Origin: an uncultured Erysipelotrichaceae bacterium
Lineage (GTDB): Bacteria > Bacillota_I > Bacilli_A > Erysipelotrichales > Erysipelotrichaceae
Direction of reading: 5' to 3'
NCBI GenBank assembly: GCA_934692455.1
Contig: CAKUTY010000019.1
Location: forward strand, 1-14,957
Length of the DNA: 14,957 nucleotides
Positions 7,057 through 13,578 of this stretch are shown piece by piece. How positions within the stretch are numbered: the first letter of the stretch is position 1; the number at the start of each line of letters is the position of its first letter. Made by a program: the position numbers and the translations under genes. The notes under the pieces are model-generated. The model did no database searches. It was not told where the DNA came from and saw only the letters and a program-made list of their open reading frames with translations.

Positions 7057-9189
7057 ATGGATTTAATCAAATATGTTGCAGAAACAATAAATGTAAAGGA
7101 GAAGCAGGCCAGTGCTGCCCTTGATTTGTTAAAACAGGGTGCTACTGTGCCTTTTATAGCCAGATATCGTAAAGAGGTTACTGGTAATTTAGATGAGGAA
7201 CAAATTTTTGCGATTGAGAAGGAATATCAATACCAATTGAATCTTGAAGAGCGTAAAAATGATGTCTTAAGAATTATTGAAACTTCTGGTAAGTTGACTG
7301 ATGAGATTAAAGAGGCGGTTTTAGCTTGTACTAAGTTAAAAGAGGTTGAAGATATTTATCGTCCTTATAAACAAAAGAAAAAGACTAGAGCTTCTGAAGC
7401 AATTAGAATGGGTTTAGAACCATTGGCTAACTTTATGTTGGGTTTTCCTTATAAGGGCGATATCAACACAGAAGCTAGTAAATATCTTAGCGATGAAGTT
7501 AAGGATACTAAATCAGCAATAAAAGGAGCACAGGATATTATTGCGGAAAAGGTAAGTGATGATCCTAAGTTTAGAGAGAAGATTACAGATTCTATTAATA
7601 ATTATTCTTTTATTGTTTGTAAGCTTAAAAAGGATGCCAAGGATGAAAAGGGCGTCTATAAGAAATATTATGATTACAGTGAGAAACTAAAATATATTGA
7701 GGATCACCGTATCATGGCTATTAATAGAGCTTCTAAAGAAAAGATTATTTCGTTTAGCTTTGAATATGATAAGGAATACTTGTATCGCTATTGTTTCCGT
7801 GGTTTATCAAGAGATAGGGATAGTATTGTCAATGATTTGGTATATGATGCGGTTGTTGATGGTTTAGATCGTTTAGCACTACCTTCGGTAGAGAATGAAG
7901 TATGGTCTTCTTTATTTGAAAGAGCTTCTAATAAGTCAATCGAAGTATTTGCGAATAACTTAGAACATTTATTACTACAAGCTCCTGTTTCAGTTGATTG
8001 TATTATGGGATTTGACCCTGCTTTTAGAACTGGTTGTAAGTTAGCTATCTTAGATGGCACTGGTAAGCTATTACATATCGATAAGATTTTCCCTCATGAG
8101 CCTGTTAAGAAGGTTGCTGAGGCTGAGAAGATTTGTCTTAATTTGATTAAGAAATATAATGTTTCTCTAATTGCGATTGGTAATGGTACTGCAAGTAGAG
8201 AGAGTGAACAGTTTGTCAGTGAATTAGTCAAGAAGAATAGCTTAGATGTTAAGTATACTTTAGTATCTGAGGCTGGTGCTTCTGTTTATTCAGCTAGTGA
8301 GAACGCTAGAAGCGAGTTTCCTGATTTGCATGTAGAAGAAAGAAGTGCTGTATCTATCGCAAGAAGAGTATTGGATCCTCTTTCTGAACTTATTAAGATT
8401 GATCCAAGATCTATTGGTGTAGGTCAATATCAACATGATTTGCCTACTAAGGAATTAGATGAGAAGCTAGATTTTACAGTTCTTAAGACTGTTAATAGAG
8501 TTGGTGTTGATTTAAATACAGCTTCTAAAGAATTGCTTGAACATATTTCAGGTTTAAATAAGTCTAGTGCTAATGAAATTGTTAATTATCGTAATGAGAA
8601 TGGTTTATTTAGTAACAGATCAGAACTTAAGAAGGTTAATAAGATAGGTGCTAAGGCTTTCCAACAGGCTGCTGGTTTCTTAAGAATCAAGGATGGTAAG
8701 GAAGCCTTGGATATGACTTCTATTCACCCTGAAAGTTATAAGTTGGCTAAGAATATTCTTTTAGAACACAAGGGTTTAGCTTTGGGCAGTGAAGAACTTA
8801 AAGAAGCTTTAGCTAATGATGATGTAAAGGCTTTAGCTAATAAGTATGAGAGTGATGTTTATACAGTGGCTGATATTATTAAGAATTTGTCTGAGCCTTT
8901 AAGAGATTATCGTGATGATTATGCAGGGCCAATCCTTAAGTCTGATAAGCTAGATATTAATAACTTATCTATTGGTGAGAAGCTACAGGGTGTTGTAAGA
9001 AATGTTGTTGACTTTGGTGCTTTTGTGGACATCGGTTTACATGATGATGGCCTAGTTCATAAGTCTAAGATTTCTAAACAAAGAAATATTAGCCCTTATG
9101 ATTACTTAGAAGTAGGCGACATTATTGATGTTTATGTCATTGAGATTGATAAGGAAAGAAATAGAGTTTCTTTGAGTTTATATTTATAG
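7057..9189 (+). CDS. tex: Tex-family RNA-binding S1 protein
   Basis: Tex is a conserved nucleic-acid-binding accessory factor linked to transcription (the relative of eukaryotic Spt6). The 710 residues contain the N-terminal helical region (AALDLLKQGATVPFIARYRKE, then YRPYKQKKKTRAS), a YqgF/RNase H-like domain starting near 314 (CIMGFDPAFRTGCKLAILD), tandem helix-hairpin-helix motifs around 486-550 (LNTASKELLEHISGL, then VNKIGAKAFQQAAGFL) and a C-terminal S1 domain from ~642 (GVVRNVVDFGAFVDIG). The start has GAGG (7045-7048) eight bases upstream. The gap to the permease stop is only 23 bases with no terminator, so tex probably shares that transcript. No clear terminator follows its stop; transcripts could run into the repeat RNA region. 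Confidence 0.97.
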   Translation: MDLIKYVAETINVKEKQASAALDLLKQGATVPFIARYRKEVTGNLDEEQIFAIEKEYQYQLNLEERKNDVLRIIETSGKLTDEIKEAVLACTKLKEVEDIYRPYKQKKKTRASEAIRMGLEPLANFMLGFPYKGDINTEASKYLSDEVKDTKSAIKGAQDIIAEKVSDDPKFREKITDSINNYSFIVCKLKKDAKDEKGVYKKYYDYSEKLKYIEDHRIMAINRASKEKIISFSFEYDKEYLYRYCFRGLSRDRDSIVNDLVYDAVVDGLDRLALPSVENEVWSSLFERASNKSIEVFANNLEHLLLQAPVSVDCIMGFDPAFRTGCKLAILDGTGKLLHIDKIFPHEPVKKVAEAEKICLNLIKKYNVSLIAIGNGTASRESEQFVSELVKKNSLDVKYTLVSEAGASVYSASENARSEFPDLHVEERSAVSIARRVLDPLSELIKIDPRSIGVGQYQHDLPTKELDEKLDFTVLKTVNRVGVDLNTASKELLEHISGLNKSSANEIVNYRNENGLFSNRSELKKVNKIGAKAFQQAAGFLRIKDGKEALDMTSIHPESYKLAKNILLEHKGLALGSEELKEALANDDVKALANKYESDVYTVADIIKNLSEPLRDYRDDYAGPILKSDKLDINNLSIGEKLQGVVRNVVDFGAFVDIGLHDDGLVHKSKISKQRNISPYDYLEVGDIIDVYVIEIDKERNRVSLSLYL

Positions 9190-9200
9190 TATTAAAAACA

Positions 9201-9386
9201 AGTTGATCCAGCAACTATAAAATCTAGGTTCGCTTTGGAAGATGTTAAACAGTCCATGCCATTGCAGTTGTCAGAACAGGCAATACTCTTGATCCACAAG
9301 AAAAAAACGGAAGCTCGCTTTGGAAGAGGGTAAACAGTCCGTGCTATTTCCGTTGTCAGAACAGGCAACATTGTTGATAGACAACA
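9201..9386 (+). ncRNA. Candidate structured twin-repeat RNA upstream of the KilA-N gene
   Basis: Read as + strand RNA, the order is hairpin 0, core A, hairpin 1, core B, hairpin 2. The three hairpins are AGTTG/CAACT (9201-9216, loop ATCCAG), TCTTG/CAAGA (9287-9301, loop ATCCA) and TGTTG/CAACA (9372-9386, loop ATAGA). Their outer two pairs change in a compensatory way (A-U/G-C, U-A/C-G, U-A/G-C). Each core holds a second hairpin, GTTGTC AGAACA GGCAA(C/T), at 9267-9284 and 9352-9369, and a smaller (U)GGA/UCC(A/G) pairing. The 85-base period is not a multiple of three, arguing against coding. I recognise no known family. A terminator (9419-9447) lies downstream, so the likely RNA runs to ~9447. 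I see no convincing promoter; read-through from tex and processing is possible. Confidence 0.55.
9229..9384 (+). repeat. Two imperfect tandem repeats, 71 nt each, period 85 nt
   Basis: Copy A 9229-9299 and copy B 9314-9384 align without gaps with 12 differences in 71 (about 83% identity). Invariant blocks are TCGCTTTGGAAGA (9230-9242 and 9315-9327), TAAACAGTCC (9246-9255 and 9331-9340) and GTTGTCAGAACAGGCAA (9267-9283 and 9352-9368). Differences cluster in the presumed paired or linker positions. Only two copies are present and the repeated unit is much longer than a CRISPR repeat. Confidence 0.9.
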
Positions 9387-9418
9387 CAAAAACTGGATTT
9401 ATTTAATAATTTAATAGA

Positions 9419-9447
9419 GGTTAGGAATTTTATTTCTAACCTTTTTT
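9419..9447 (+). terminator. Intrinsic terminator between the repeat RNA and the KilA-N gene
   Basis: GGTTAGGAA (9419-9427) pairs with TTTCTAACC (9433-9441) with one G-U pair and loop TTTTA, followed by six T. It would end the repeat RNA before the KilA-N gene, leaving partial read-through as a way to set the protein level. A smaller hairpin AGTAGG/TCTACT (9457-9472) followed by TTTT lies just beyond. No clear separate promoter for the gene is visible between 9448 and 9492; an AT-rich stretch with ATATATAG (9484-9491) is the weak candidate. Confidence 0.75.
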
Positions 9448-9507
9448 CAACTTTGGAGTAGGAATTTCTACTTTTACTGACAAATATATAGTAAAGGAGG
9501 AATTTAT

Positions 9508-10338
9508 ATGTTTAAAATTAGTGATACTATTAACGCTAATGGATTCTCTATTCAATTTTATACAAATGATTTTAAGAACGATTATATTAGCCTTACTGAT
9601 ATCGCAAAATACAAGAGTGATGACCCAAGCGATGCGGTTAAGAATTGGATGAGAAGAAAGGATACGATTGAGTTTCTTGGTTTATGGGAATGTTTAAATA
9701 ATGTGGACTTTAATACCGTCGAATTCGACGGTATTAAAAGCAAAGCTGGATACAATTCCTTTACATTATCTCCGAAGAAATGGATTGAAAAGACAAATGC
9801 AATTGGAATTGTATCTAAAATCGGAAAATATGGTGGAGTATTCGCACAAAGCGATATAGCCTTAGAATTTGCTTCATGGATTTCGCCTGAATTTAAACTT
9901 TATATAATTCAAGATTATAAAAGACTAAAATCGGATGAAAACTCTAAATTATCTTTAAACTGGAATTTAAATAGAGAGATTTTTAAAATTAATTATAGGA
10001 TTCATACTAATGCGATTAAAGAATATCTATCAAATAGTTTTACTGATGAACAATTATCATATAAATATGCAAACGAAGCAGATATGTTGAATGTTATCTT
10101 GTTTGATAAAAGAGCTAAGCAATGGCGTATTGAAAATCCAAAATTAAAAGGGAATATGAGAGATTATGCTAGTTTAGATGAATTGTTGGTGCTTGCGAAT
10201 ATGGAAAGCTATAATGCGATTTTAATCGAAAAAGGAATATCACAAAAAGAAAGAATGATAGAACTTAGAAATTTTGCTAGAAGTCAATTGCTTGCAATAG
10301 AAAATATTAGTTTAAATGAAATTAAGAGATTGCGATAA
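9508..10338 (+). CDS. KilA-N domain DNA-binding protein (accessory gene)
   Basis: 276 residues. KilA-N is a DNA-binding domain common in phage antirepressor-like and mobile-element proteins. Residues ~20-137 carry it: DYISLTDIAKY (25-35), NWMRRKDTIEFL (46-57), NSFTLSPKKWIEKTNAIG (from 83), GGVFAQSDIALEFASW and SPEFKLYIIQDYKRLK. The C-terminal half is helical and charged (RAKQWRIENPKLKGNMRDYASLDELL) and belongs to this chromosomal KilA-N type, with no nuclease, protease or other catalytic motif that I see. The start has the best Shine-Dalgarno in the window, AAAGGAGG (9493-9500). Lysine AAA outnumbers AAG about two to one and GGA glycine codons are frequent, unlike neighbouring core genes, which suggests horizontal origin. 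Codons 68-77 form a perfect palindrome. Possible roles: repressor or antirepressor, toxin partner, or defence protein; none is demonstrated. Confidence 0.87.
   Translation: MFKISDTINANGFSIQFYTNDFKNDYISLTDIAKYKSDDPSDAVKNWMRRKDTIEFLGLWECLNNVDFNTVEFDGIKSKAGYNSFTLSPKKWIEKTNAIGIVSKIGKYGGVFAQSDIALEFASWISPEFKLYIIQDYKRLKSDENSKLSLNWNLNREIFKINYRIHTNAIKEYLSNSFTDEQLSYKYANEADMLNVILFDKRAKQWRIENPKLKGNMRDYASLDELLVLANMESYNAILIEKGISQKERMIELRNFARSQLLAIENISLNEIKRLR
9709..9738. repeat. Perfect 30-bp palindrome inside the KilA-N coding region
   Basis: TTTAATACCGTCGAA (9709-9723) is followed at once by its exact reverse complement (9724-9738). It encodes FNTVEFDGIK. As RNA it would form a 13-bp stem with an AAUU loop; as DNA it is a twofold-symmetric protein site. 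The C-ending codons ACC, GTC and GAC that build it differ from the T-ending codons preferred around it. Extent checked base by base: pairing stops at C9708/A9739. Confidence 0.95.
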
Positions 10339-10403
10339 TTAAGCTAAAACCTGAATTAAAAATTTACATTTTGTTTAATCATTTAAAATCGTTTAAAGTA
10401 AAT

Positions 10404-10448
10404 AAATGATATTTTTCGCTTTCTTTTTGGAAATATCATTTTTATTTT
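10404..10448 (+). terminator. Intrinsic terminator of the KilA-N gene
   Basis: AAATGATATTT (10404-10414) pairs perfectly with AAATATCATTT (10431-10441), extendable by two U-G pairs, followed by the T-rich TTTATTTT. The right arm also contains the pnp -35. The stem is AT-rich, so it may be only moderately efficient. Bases 10339-10403 before it show nothing else recognisable. Confidence 0.7.
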
Positions 10449-10455
10449 GTATAAT
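10427..10455 (+). promoter_or_regulatory. Promoter of pnp
   Basis: TTGGAA (10427-10432), spacer 17, TATAAT (10450-10455); predicted start ~10462, leaving a ~23-base leader before the pnp ATG. The -35 sits in the loop and right arm of the upstream terminator, so the two elements are overprinted. The leader is too short for the long PNPase-autoregulated hairpin known from E. coli. Confidence 0.72.
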
Positions 10456-10484
10456 CAAATAGTTAGAAAGAAAGAAGAGATTAA

Positions 10485-12683
10485 ATGAAAGAAGTTTTTA
10501 CTTTAGATTTCTATGGTCGTAAACTTACAGTTGAAACTGGTGAAATCGCAAAACAGGCTGGGGGGTCTGTTCTAGTCCGTTATGAGGACACTGTTATATT
10601 ATCAACTGCTTGTGCAAGCAATGTTGCTAAGGATACTGATTTTTTCCCACTAACAGTATCATTTGAAGAAAAATTATATTCTGTAGGTAAGATTCCTGGT
10701 GGCTTCTTAAGAAGAGAAGGTAGACCAAGTGAACATGCTACTTTAACTGCTAGACTAATTGATAGACCTATTAGACCTTTATTTGCTGAAGGTTTTAGAA
10801 ATGAAGTTCAAGTTGTAAATACTGTAATGTCTGTTGATGTTGACTGTTCAGCTGAAATGGCTGCATTATTTGGTGCATCACTTGCTTTATGTATTTCAAA
10901 TATTCCTTTCAATGGTCCAGTTGCTGGTGTTAAAGTTGGTTATATCAATGGCGAATTTGTTGTTAACCCAAGTGTTGAACAAATGAATGAATCATTAATT
11001 GACTTAACAGTTGCTGGTACTGAGACTGCAATCGATATGGTTGAAGCTGGTGCTAAAGAAGTTTCTGAAGAATTAATGCTAGATGCTTTGATGTTTGGTC
11101 ATGAAAAGATTAAAGAATTATGTGCTTTCCAAAAAGAAATTATCGCTAAGGTCGGTAAGGAAAAGATGGAAGTTGTTCTTTATGAAATCGATCCACGTAT
11201 TAAGGAATATGTTGACGCTAATGGTAAGGCTGATTTAGAGAAGGCTGTTTCAATTCATGATAAGTTAGAATCTTATAATGCTCAAGAAAGCATTACTAAG
11301 AATATGCAAGCTCATTTTGAAGAGGATACAACTTTAAGTGAAAAGGAAATCGATAAGCTTGTTAAGCAAACAAATGAATATTGTACTGAAATTATCGCTA
11401 ATGAAGTTAGAAGATTAATCTCAGTTGAAAAGATTAGACCTGATGGTAGAGCATTGGATGAGATTAGACCTCTAGATTCTCAAATTGATTTACTTCCTAG
11501 AGTTCATGGTTCTGCTATGTTTACTCGTGGTCAAACACAAGTTATATCAATTACAACTTTAGGTCCTTTAGGTGATAACCAAATCATCGATGACTTAACT
11601 GAGGTTGATGAGAAGCGTTTCATGCACCAATACAATTTCCCACCTTATTCAGTTGGTGAAGTAGGTAGAATGGGCAATCCTGGTAGAAGAGAAATTGGTC
11701 ATGGTGCCTTAGGTGAAAGAGCTCTTAAGCAAGTTATTCCAAGTGAGGAAGAGTTCCCATATGCAATTAGAACAGTTGCTGAAGTTGTTGAATCTAATGG
11801 TTCATCTTCACAAGCTTCAATCTGTGCTGGTACTATGTCATTAATGGCAGCTGGTGTTCCAATTAAGGCCCCTGTTGCAGGTGTGGCTATGGGTTTAATT
11901 GAAGTTGGTGATTCTTATTCTATCTTGACTGATATTCAAGGTATGGAAGACCACTATGGTGATATGGACTTTAAGGTAGCTGGTACTAAGGATGGTATCA
12001 CAGCACTTCAAATGGATATCAAGTGTACTGGTATTAAGCGTGAAGTATTTGAAGAAGCTTTAGCTCAAGCAAAGAAAGGCAGACTAGAGATTCTTGATAA
12101 TATGATGGCATGTATTAGTGAACCTCGTAAGGATGTTTCTAAGTATGCTCCTAAGATGGATACATTCACTATTCCTGTTGATAAGATTAGAGATGTTATC
12201 GGTAAGGGTGGTGAACAAATCAATAAGATTATTGAAGAATGCGACAACATTAAGATTGATATCGATGATAATGGTAAGGTTGTTTTATACCATATGGATA
12301 GAGAAACTATCAATAAGGCTAAGGGAATTATTCAAGATATCGCTAGAGTTGCTCAAGTTGGAGACATCTATGATGCTACTGTAGTACGTCTTGAAAAGTT
12401 TGGTGCCTTTGTTGAAATCTTTAAGGGACAAGATGCTTTACTTCATGTTTCTAAGATTTCTCATGATCGTGTTGCTAAGCCTGAAGATGTTCTAAAGATT
12501 GGTGATAAGATTAAAGTTAAGGTTATGGAAATTGACGACAAGGGTAGGGTCAATGTAAGTGCCAAAGAGTTATTACCAAAGCCTGAGAAGAAGGAAGGCA
12601 ATAGGGGGATCGAATCTGGGCTCGAATCTGAGGAAGAGGCTCCTAAGGGCGAAAGAAGATTCTTTGGTAAGAAGCTTGGATAA
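10485..12683 (+). CDS. pnp: Polyribonucleotide nucleotidyltransferase (PNPase)
   Basis: Phosphorolytic 3'-5' exoribonuclease of mRNA turnover; homotrimer. The 732 residues show the first RNase PH domain (from MKEVFTLDFYGRKL, with PGGFLRREGRPSEHATLTARLIDRPIRPLF), the helical linker, the catalytic second RNase PH domain (FPPYSVGEVGRMGNPGRREIG; GDMDFKVAGTKDG carrying the metal-binding Asp residues), a KH domain at ~560-610 (IRDVIGKGGEQINKI) and an S1 domain at ~625-695 (YDATVVRLEKFGAFVEIF). A ~35-residue charged tail ends in RRFFGKKLG and contains a 12-bp tandem duplication (12606-12629). The ribosome binding site is weak (GAAGAGA, 10474-10480). The gene stands alone between its own promoter and terminator. 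Confidence 0.98.
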   Translation: MKEVFTLDFYGRKLTVETGEIAKQAGGSVLVRYEDTVILSTACASNVAKDTDFFPLTVSFEEKLYSVGKIPGGFLRREGRPSEHATLTARLIDRPIRPLFAEGFRNEVQVVNTVMSVDVDCSAEMAALFGASLALCISNIPFNGPVAGVKVGYINGEFVVNPSVEQMNESLIDLTVAGTETAIDMVEAGAKEVSEELMLDALMFGHEKIKELCAFQKEIIAKVGKEKMEVVLYEIDPRIKEYVDANGKADLEKAVSIHDKLESYNAQESITKNMQAHFEEDTTLSEKEIDKLVKQTNEYCTEIIANEVRRLISVEKIRPDGRALDEIRPLDSQIDLLPRVHGSAMFTRGQTQVISITTLGPLGDNQIIDDLTEVDEKRFMHQYNFPPYSVGEVGRMGNPGRREIGHGALGERALKQVIPSEEEFPYAIRTVAEVVESNGSSSQASICAGTMSLMAAGVPIKAPVAGVAMGLIEVGDSYSILTDIQGMEDHYGDMDFKVAGTKDGITALQMDIKCTGIKREVFEEALAQAKKGRLEILDNMMACISEPRKDVSKYAPKMDTFTIPVDKIRDVIGKGGEQINKIIEECDNIKIDIDDNGKVVLYHMDRETINKAKGIIQDIARVAQVGDIYDATVVRLEKFGAFVEIFKGQDALLHVSKISHDRVAKPEDVLKIGDKIKVKVMEIDDKGRVNVSAKELLPKPEKKEGNRGIESGLESEEEAPKGERRFFGKKLG

Positions 12684-12696
12684 TTAATCAAGTATG

Positions 12697-12729
12697 ATGG
12701 TGATGCTAAGGTGTCACCATTTTCTTTTT
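12697..12729 (+). terminator. Intrinsic terminator of pnp
   Basis: ATGGTGA (12697-12703) pairs with TCACCAT (12714-12720), 10-base loop, followed by TTTCTTTTT. It lies 13 bases after the pnp stop. Confidence 0.82.
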
Positions 12730-12755
12730 AATGATTTGTTAAATAATTATCATAG

Positions 12756-12761
12756 TATAAT
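12756..12761 (+). promoter_or_regulatory. -10 element of the SDR gene
   Basis: TATAAT at 12756-12761, after the pnp terminator and 26 bases before the ATG at 12788. The nearest -35-like TTGTTA (12736-12741) is only 14 bases away, so the -35 is uncertain. Confidence 0.55.
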
Positions 12762-12787
12762 ATTAAATAGTGAGGGAGAATTATAAT

Positions 12788-13531
12788 ATGAAATTATTAG
12801 AAAACAAAGTTGCCATTATTACAGGTGGTACAAGAGGCATTGGTTTTGCGACTGTTGAAGCTTTCTTAAAACAAGGCGCTAAGGTTGCGATGTGCGGTTC
12901 AAGACAAGAGACTGTAGACAAGGCTTTAGAAAAGCTAAGTGAATATGGTGATTCTATAATGGGAATTTGTCCAAAGCTTGATGATGCTGAAAGTGTAGAT
13001 GTTGCCTTCGATGAAGTAGTTGCTCGTTTTGGTAAGGTTGATATTTTAATCAATAATGCAGGTCTTGCAGCTAGTGGTCCTACATACAACTTTGATGATG
13101 AAACTTTTGATAGAATTATTGCCATCAATGTTAAGGCTGTCTATGTATGTTCTAAGAAGGCTATTAACTTAATGAAGGAAAATGGTGGAGGTTGTATCAT
13201 CAATACTTCTTCAATGGTATCTAGAGTTGGTACTCCTGGTGCTATCGTATATCCTGGTTCTAAGTTTGCGGTTGATGGTATGACTATTTCACTTGCAAGA
13301 GAAGTTGGCAAGGATAATATCCGTGTTAACTGTGTTGCTCCTGGTATTACTGAGACTGATATGATGGCTCAAGCTCCAAAAGAGATTATCGCGGCTATGT
13401 CTAAGCAAGTACCTTTACAAAGACTTGGCCAGCCAGAAGATATCGCTAATGCTTTTGTTTTCTTAGCTAGTGATTATGCTTCATATATTACAGGTGCCGT
13501 ATTAAGAGTTGATGGCGGTATGCTTGGATAA
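12788..13531 (+). CDS. fabG: Short-chain dehydrogenase/reductase, FabG-like
   Basis: 247-residue classical SDR, the size of 3-oxoacyl-ACP reductase. Cofactor motif TGGTRGIG (12-19), an Arg in GSRQE after the second strand (favouring NADPH), NNAG (89-92), active site Ser142, Tyr155 and Lys159 (YPGSK) at the spacing expected for FabG, and the C-terminal ITGAVLRVDGGMLG. ATG 12788 is chosen over a GTG at 12770 because GAGGGAGAA (12772-12780) gives a proper ribosome binding site nine bases upstream and MKLLENKVAIITGG is the usual start. It is not in a fatty-acid synthesis cluster here, so it may be a paralogue acting on another alcohol or ketone (hydroxysteroid dehydrogenases share this fold and motifs). 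The SDR class is certain, the substrate is not. Confidence 0.85.
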   Translation: MKLLENKVAIITGGTRGIGFATVEAFLKQGAKVAMCGSRQETVDKALEKLSEYGDSIMGICPKLDDAESVDVAFDEVVARFGKVDILINNAGLAASGPTYNFDDETFDRIIAINVKAVYVCSKKAINLMKENGGGCIINTSSMVSRVGTPGAIVYPGSKFAVDGMTISLAREVGKDNIRVNCVAPGITETDMMAQAPKEIIAAMSKQVPLQRLGQPEDIANAFVFLASDYASYITGAVLRVDGGMLG

Positions 13532-13539
13532 ATAGAATG

Positions 13540-13559
13540 ACTCGGGTAACCGAGTTTTT
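13540..13559 (+). terminator. Intrinsic terminator of the SDR gene
   Basis: ACTCGG (13540-13545) and CCGAGT (13550-13555) close a GUAA loop, a GNRA tetraloop, followed by TTTTT. Compact and convincing; nine bases after the stop. Confidence 0.87.
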
Positions 13560-13563
13560 CTTA

Positions 13564-13572
13564 TGGTATAAT
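13564..13572 (+). promoter_or_regulatory. Extended -10 promoter of trmB, placed for a leaderless transcript
   Basis: TGGTATAAT (13564-13572) is a consensus extended -10 (TGnTATAAT). No -35 is apparent; the normal -35 position falls in the upstream terminator. The expected start, ~13579, is the A of the candidate trmB ATG, so the message would have no 5' leader. Confidence 0.65.
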
Positions 13573-13578
13573 TCTTTC

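Noticed and set aside
9229..9384. CRISPR array
   Set aside because: Only two copies, imperfect over 71 bases with a 14-base gap; not repeat-spacer geometry.
9192..9389. A 65-codon open frame on the minus strand across the tandem repeats
   Set aside because: The 85-base period shifts frame between copies, so the two copies encode unrelated peptides; no ribosome binding site or family resemblance.
9462..9482. AATTTCTACTTTTACT resembles the conserved part of Cas12a CRISPR repeats
   Set aside because: The required downstream GTAGAT arm is missing, it occurs once, and there are no spacers or cas genes. The local hairpin uses AGTAG upstream instead.
9508..10338. Calling the KilA-N locus an established type III toxin-antitoxin system
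   Set aside because: The protein lacks any resemblance to the ToxN/TenpN/CptN endoribonuclease fold as far as I can read; only the gene order is similar. Kept as a hypothesis.
10560..10565. Run of six G near the start of pnp as a possible phase-variation tract
   Set aside because: Short, within the conserved AGGSV residues of an important enzyme; no sign of frameshift.
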